Shown in pieces: positions 13,688 to 15,069 of a stretch of 15,069 nt of DNA (positions are counted from its first letter, which is position 1; every line of letters begins with the position of its first letter). The notes under the pieces were generated by a model. That model did no database searches and was not told the origin of the DNA. It worked only from the letters and a program-made list of their open reading frames with translations. A program made the translations under genes and the position numbers. Source of the DNA: UBA1724 sp963632245 (GTDB taxonomy: Bacteria > Verrucomicrobiota > Lentisphaeria > Oligosphaerales > Oligosphaeraceae); contig CAVGTF010000047.1 of assembly GCA_963632245.1 (NCBI GenBank), positions 1 through 15,069 on the forward strand, read 5' to 3'.

Positions 13688-13918
13688 ATGTCAAAGGAAA
13701 AGGATTCCAGTGGATTTCGTGCGAAGGGTGTTTTGTCAGACGATCTTGAGCGGGTGTTGCGGTCTTGGGAGCGGGAGGAATTATTGTCCTGTCGAGTGGA
13801 GGCCTTTCGTCGGTTTGCTGCATATTGCTGTGGGGGTATGCAATTGTCGGAGGAGGGTGCGTCTCGGGTTTTGGAGTGTCGGGAGGATTCTGGGGAGTGG
13901 GAGCCGGAGTTGGAGTGA
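13688..13918 (+). CDS. small hypothetical protein next to the AbiE islet
   Basis: A 76-aa protein that I do not recognise. It starts MSKEKDSSGF and is mainly helical and charged: LSDDLERVLRSWEREELLS (about 17-35), VEAFRRFAAYCCGG (37-50), LSEEGASRVLECRED and an acidic end (EWEPELE). Three cysteines, two adjacent (CC in YCCGG). No signal peptide, membrane segment or known DNA-binding motif is visible. The start is supported by AAGGGAGGGAG just upstream and by the promoter in the right repeat; an in-frame GTG at 13640 lies inside the repeat and is rejected. Codons end mostly in G or T. It could be a small regulator, an antitoxin-like accessory of the AbiE module or an unrelated local gene; nothing in the sequence decides this. 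Confidence 0.6.
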   Translation: MSKEKDSSGFRAKGVLSDDLERVLRSWEREELLSCRVEAFRRFAAYCCGGMQLSEEGASRVLECREDSGEWEPELE

Positions 13919-14025
13919 TGGGTGGCGGTCGTGTAGCGGAAAACTCGGGGCAGGGGGCTAAATTCCTCTTTCGTCCCGCTTCTTTCCTTCGCACCTTCTC
14001 AAGCCCCCTCCACAATCCCTTGCAG

Positions 14026-15069
14026 ATGCGTAAAAACTCCTCTTCTATCCTTGCGTTCCTCGCGTTTTTTTGTCTTGCGGTGCTGGCAGTCCCTTTGCCG
14101 GCAGAGAATCTCTTACCTGGCGACAATGGTTGCGAGGTGAGCGAGGGCTTCTTTCGTCTGCCTTGGGGGGCGGAGACTCTGGCATGGAGTTCGAAGGCGG
14201 GCGGAGATGCGCCGCAGGGAGAACGGTATGCGTCGCTGGTGGTTCCTGCGGACAGGAAGCACGTCTTCATGGGCGCATTGGGGCCCGATGCCACCAGGAA
14301 GTTCCAGGGTGGTCGGGACTATGTCTTTTCCTGCTGGATGCGGTGTTCGGCACCTGCGAAGATTCAGTTGGGCGTGATTCATTGTGGCTGGAAGGACACC
14401 TCCTTCTACGATTTGAAGGCGACGAAGGAGTGGCAGCGTCTGCAGATCCCCTTCCAGACTCGCCGCAATGGTGAACAGTCCTACTGGCTGTTGTTGGAGA
14501 TCACGAACCAGAGTGGCGCGCCCATGGAGATCTGCGTGGATGGCACCCAGTTGGAGGCGGGGACGCGGAAGGCCGGCGAGTATCAGGGCGCGCGGGGTCT
14601 CCAGGCGAATATCGCGATTCTTGGGGGCGAAAAGCGGGTCTTCGGGGTGGACGACCAGATCGCCGGCATGCTGGACAGCACCGGGTATGCGTCGCTCTCC
14701 GGGCCGGTGGTGGCGCAGTTGCGGGTGACGGACTACAAGGGTCAGGAGTTGCTTGTCCGGGAGTTTGCGGAGGAGCCTGCGCCGGGCTCCGAGACTGTCC
14801 ATGATCGCTTTGAGCTTCCTGGCGGCAAGCCGGGGCTCTATGTGGTGCGGGGCACGTGGAAGTCCCGTGAAGGCGGCGAGATCTTGGCGGAGTGTCAGCA
14901 GTCGTATGTCGTGATTCGGGACTGCTATGTACAGGATCCAGAGGTAGAGCCCTACTTGGGGACCAGTGGCGGTTTCCCGGCAGTCTGGCAGAAGGTGGGT
15001 CCCAAGTGGGCGGAAGTGAGCGTGCGTTGGGAGCACATCATGCCGGAGCGGAATGTCAGTAAGGTGGAT
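14026..15069 (+). CDS. secreted carbohydrate-binding / putative glycoside hydrolase, 3' end cut by window
   Basis: An open frame running off the window; 348 residues are visible. It begins with a clear signal peptide (R-K, then ILAFLAFFCLAVLAV, likely cleavage after PLPA near residue 26), so the product is exported. Residues about 28-179 look like a CBM4/9-type jelly-roll: NLLPGDNG at the start, YVFSCWMRC, EWQRLQIPF, and MEICVDGTQLEAG as the closing strand. Residues about 200-297 form another beta-sandwich-like segment ending SYVVIRD. From about 309 (PYLGTSGGFPAVWQKVG then KWAEVSVRWEHIMPE) the sequence resembles the first strand and helix of a clan-A glycoside hydrolase barrel. Catalytic residues would lie beyond the window, so the enzyme class is open. 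No Shine-Dalgarno sequence is seen before the ATG; the CDS is separated by 107 nt from the 76-aa gene. Confidence 0.68.
   Translation, partial: MRKNSSSILAFLAFFCLAVLAVPLPAENLLPGDNGCEVSEGFFRLPWGAETLAWSSKAGGDAPQGERYASLVVPADRKHVFMGALGPDATRKFQGGRDYVFSCWMRCSAPAKIQLGVIHCGWKDTSFYDLKATKEWQRLQIPFQTRRNGEQSYWLLLEITNQSGAPMEICVDGTQLEAGTRKAGEYQGARGLQANIAILGGEKRVFGVDDQIAGMLDSTGYASLSGPVVAQLRVTDYKGQELLVREFAEEPAPGSETVHDRFELPGGKPGLYVVRGTWKSREGGEILAECQQSYVVIRDCYVQDPEVEPYLGTSGGFPAVWQKVGPKWAEVSVRWEHIMPERNVSKVD

Noticed and set aside
13953..14008. GGGGGCT / AGCCCCC inverted repeat as terminator
   Set aside because: Only 7 bp with a 42-nt loop and no T run; likely chance in GC-rich DNA.
13650..14294. 214-aa minus-strand open frame over the 76-aa gene and the next gene start
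   Set aside because: Proline- and threonine-rich shadow; the plus strand offers promoter, Shine-Dalgarno sequence and signal peptide for the genes on that side.
14113..15036. 307-aa minus-strand open frame opposite the secreted protein
   Set aside because: The plus-strand frame has a signal peptide and CBM-like motifs; the minus frame shows only Arg/Leu/Pro-rich sequence.
1..15069. CRISPR array, tRNA, rRNA, insertion sequence or prophage genes
   Set aside because: Read for regular short repeats, cloverleaf-like GC blocks and transposase or integrase motifs; none seen.

Overview
The window looks like chromosomal DNA from a high-GC, diderm (LPS-making) bacterium. The gene content (a complete Kdo-to-Lpt block, a large FAD_oxidored-family protein, a secreted modular glycoside-hydrolase-like protein) and the many starts without a Shine-Dalgarno sequence would suit the PVC superphylum (Verrucomicrobiota, Lentisphaerota or Kiritimatiellota). 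That placement is inference; there is no rRNA or other phylogenetic marker here.

Layout. At the left end a TatD nuclease gene (minus) is divergent from a compact C_GCAxxG-type cysteine protein (plus). From 1.3 to 9.06 kb runs one long minus-strand block. In transcription order it is: 799-aa FAD oxidoreductase, kdsB, kdsA, kdsC, lptC, lptA, lptB, hpf, dCMP deaminase. Three junctions overlap by 4 nt (ATGA or TTGA), so most of it is probably one operon. KdsA and KdsC supply Kdo, KdsB activates it as CMP-Kdo, LptC and LptA form the periplasmic part of LPS export, and LptB powers that export. A plus-strand pair follows: an ArnT/PMT-like membrane glycosyltransferase, which may also act on envelope lipid, and SfsA.

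The accessory region starts after sfsA. A two-gene AbiEi/AbiEii toxin-antitoxin (abortive infection) module lies between two 78-bp direct repeats (11798-11875 and 13580-13657; 73 of 78 positions identical, no gaps). Each repeat contains the same promoter-like sequence. The right copy sits correctly in front of an unrecognised 76-aa gene, so the module seems to have been inserted at that gene's promoter and to have left a duplicate. The window ends inside a secreted protein with a carbohydrate-binding-like module followed by what looks like the start of a glycoside hydrolase barrel.

The most notable observations are the repeat-flanked AbiE islet with its AT-rich, operator-like leader, the orphan gene beside it, and a change in strand base bias over the glycosyltransferase-sfsA segment that suggests a local inversion. 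I saw no rRNA, tRNA, CRISPR array, transposase or integrase, and no gene-free stretch longer than 300 bases.
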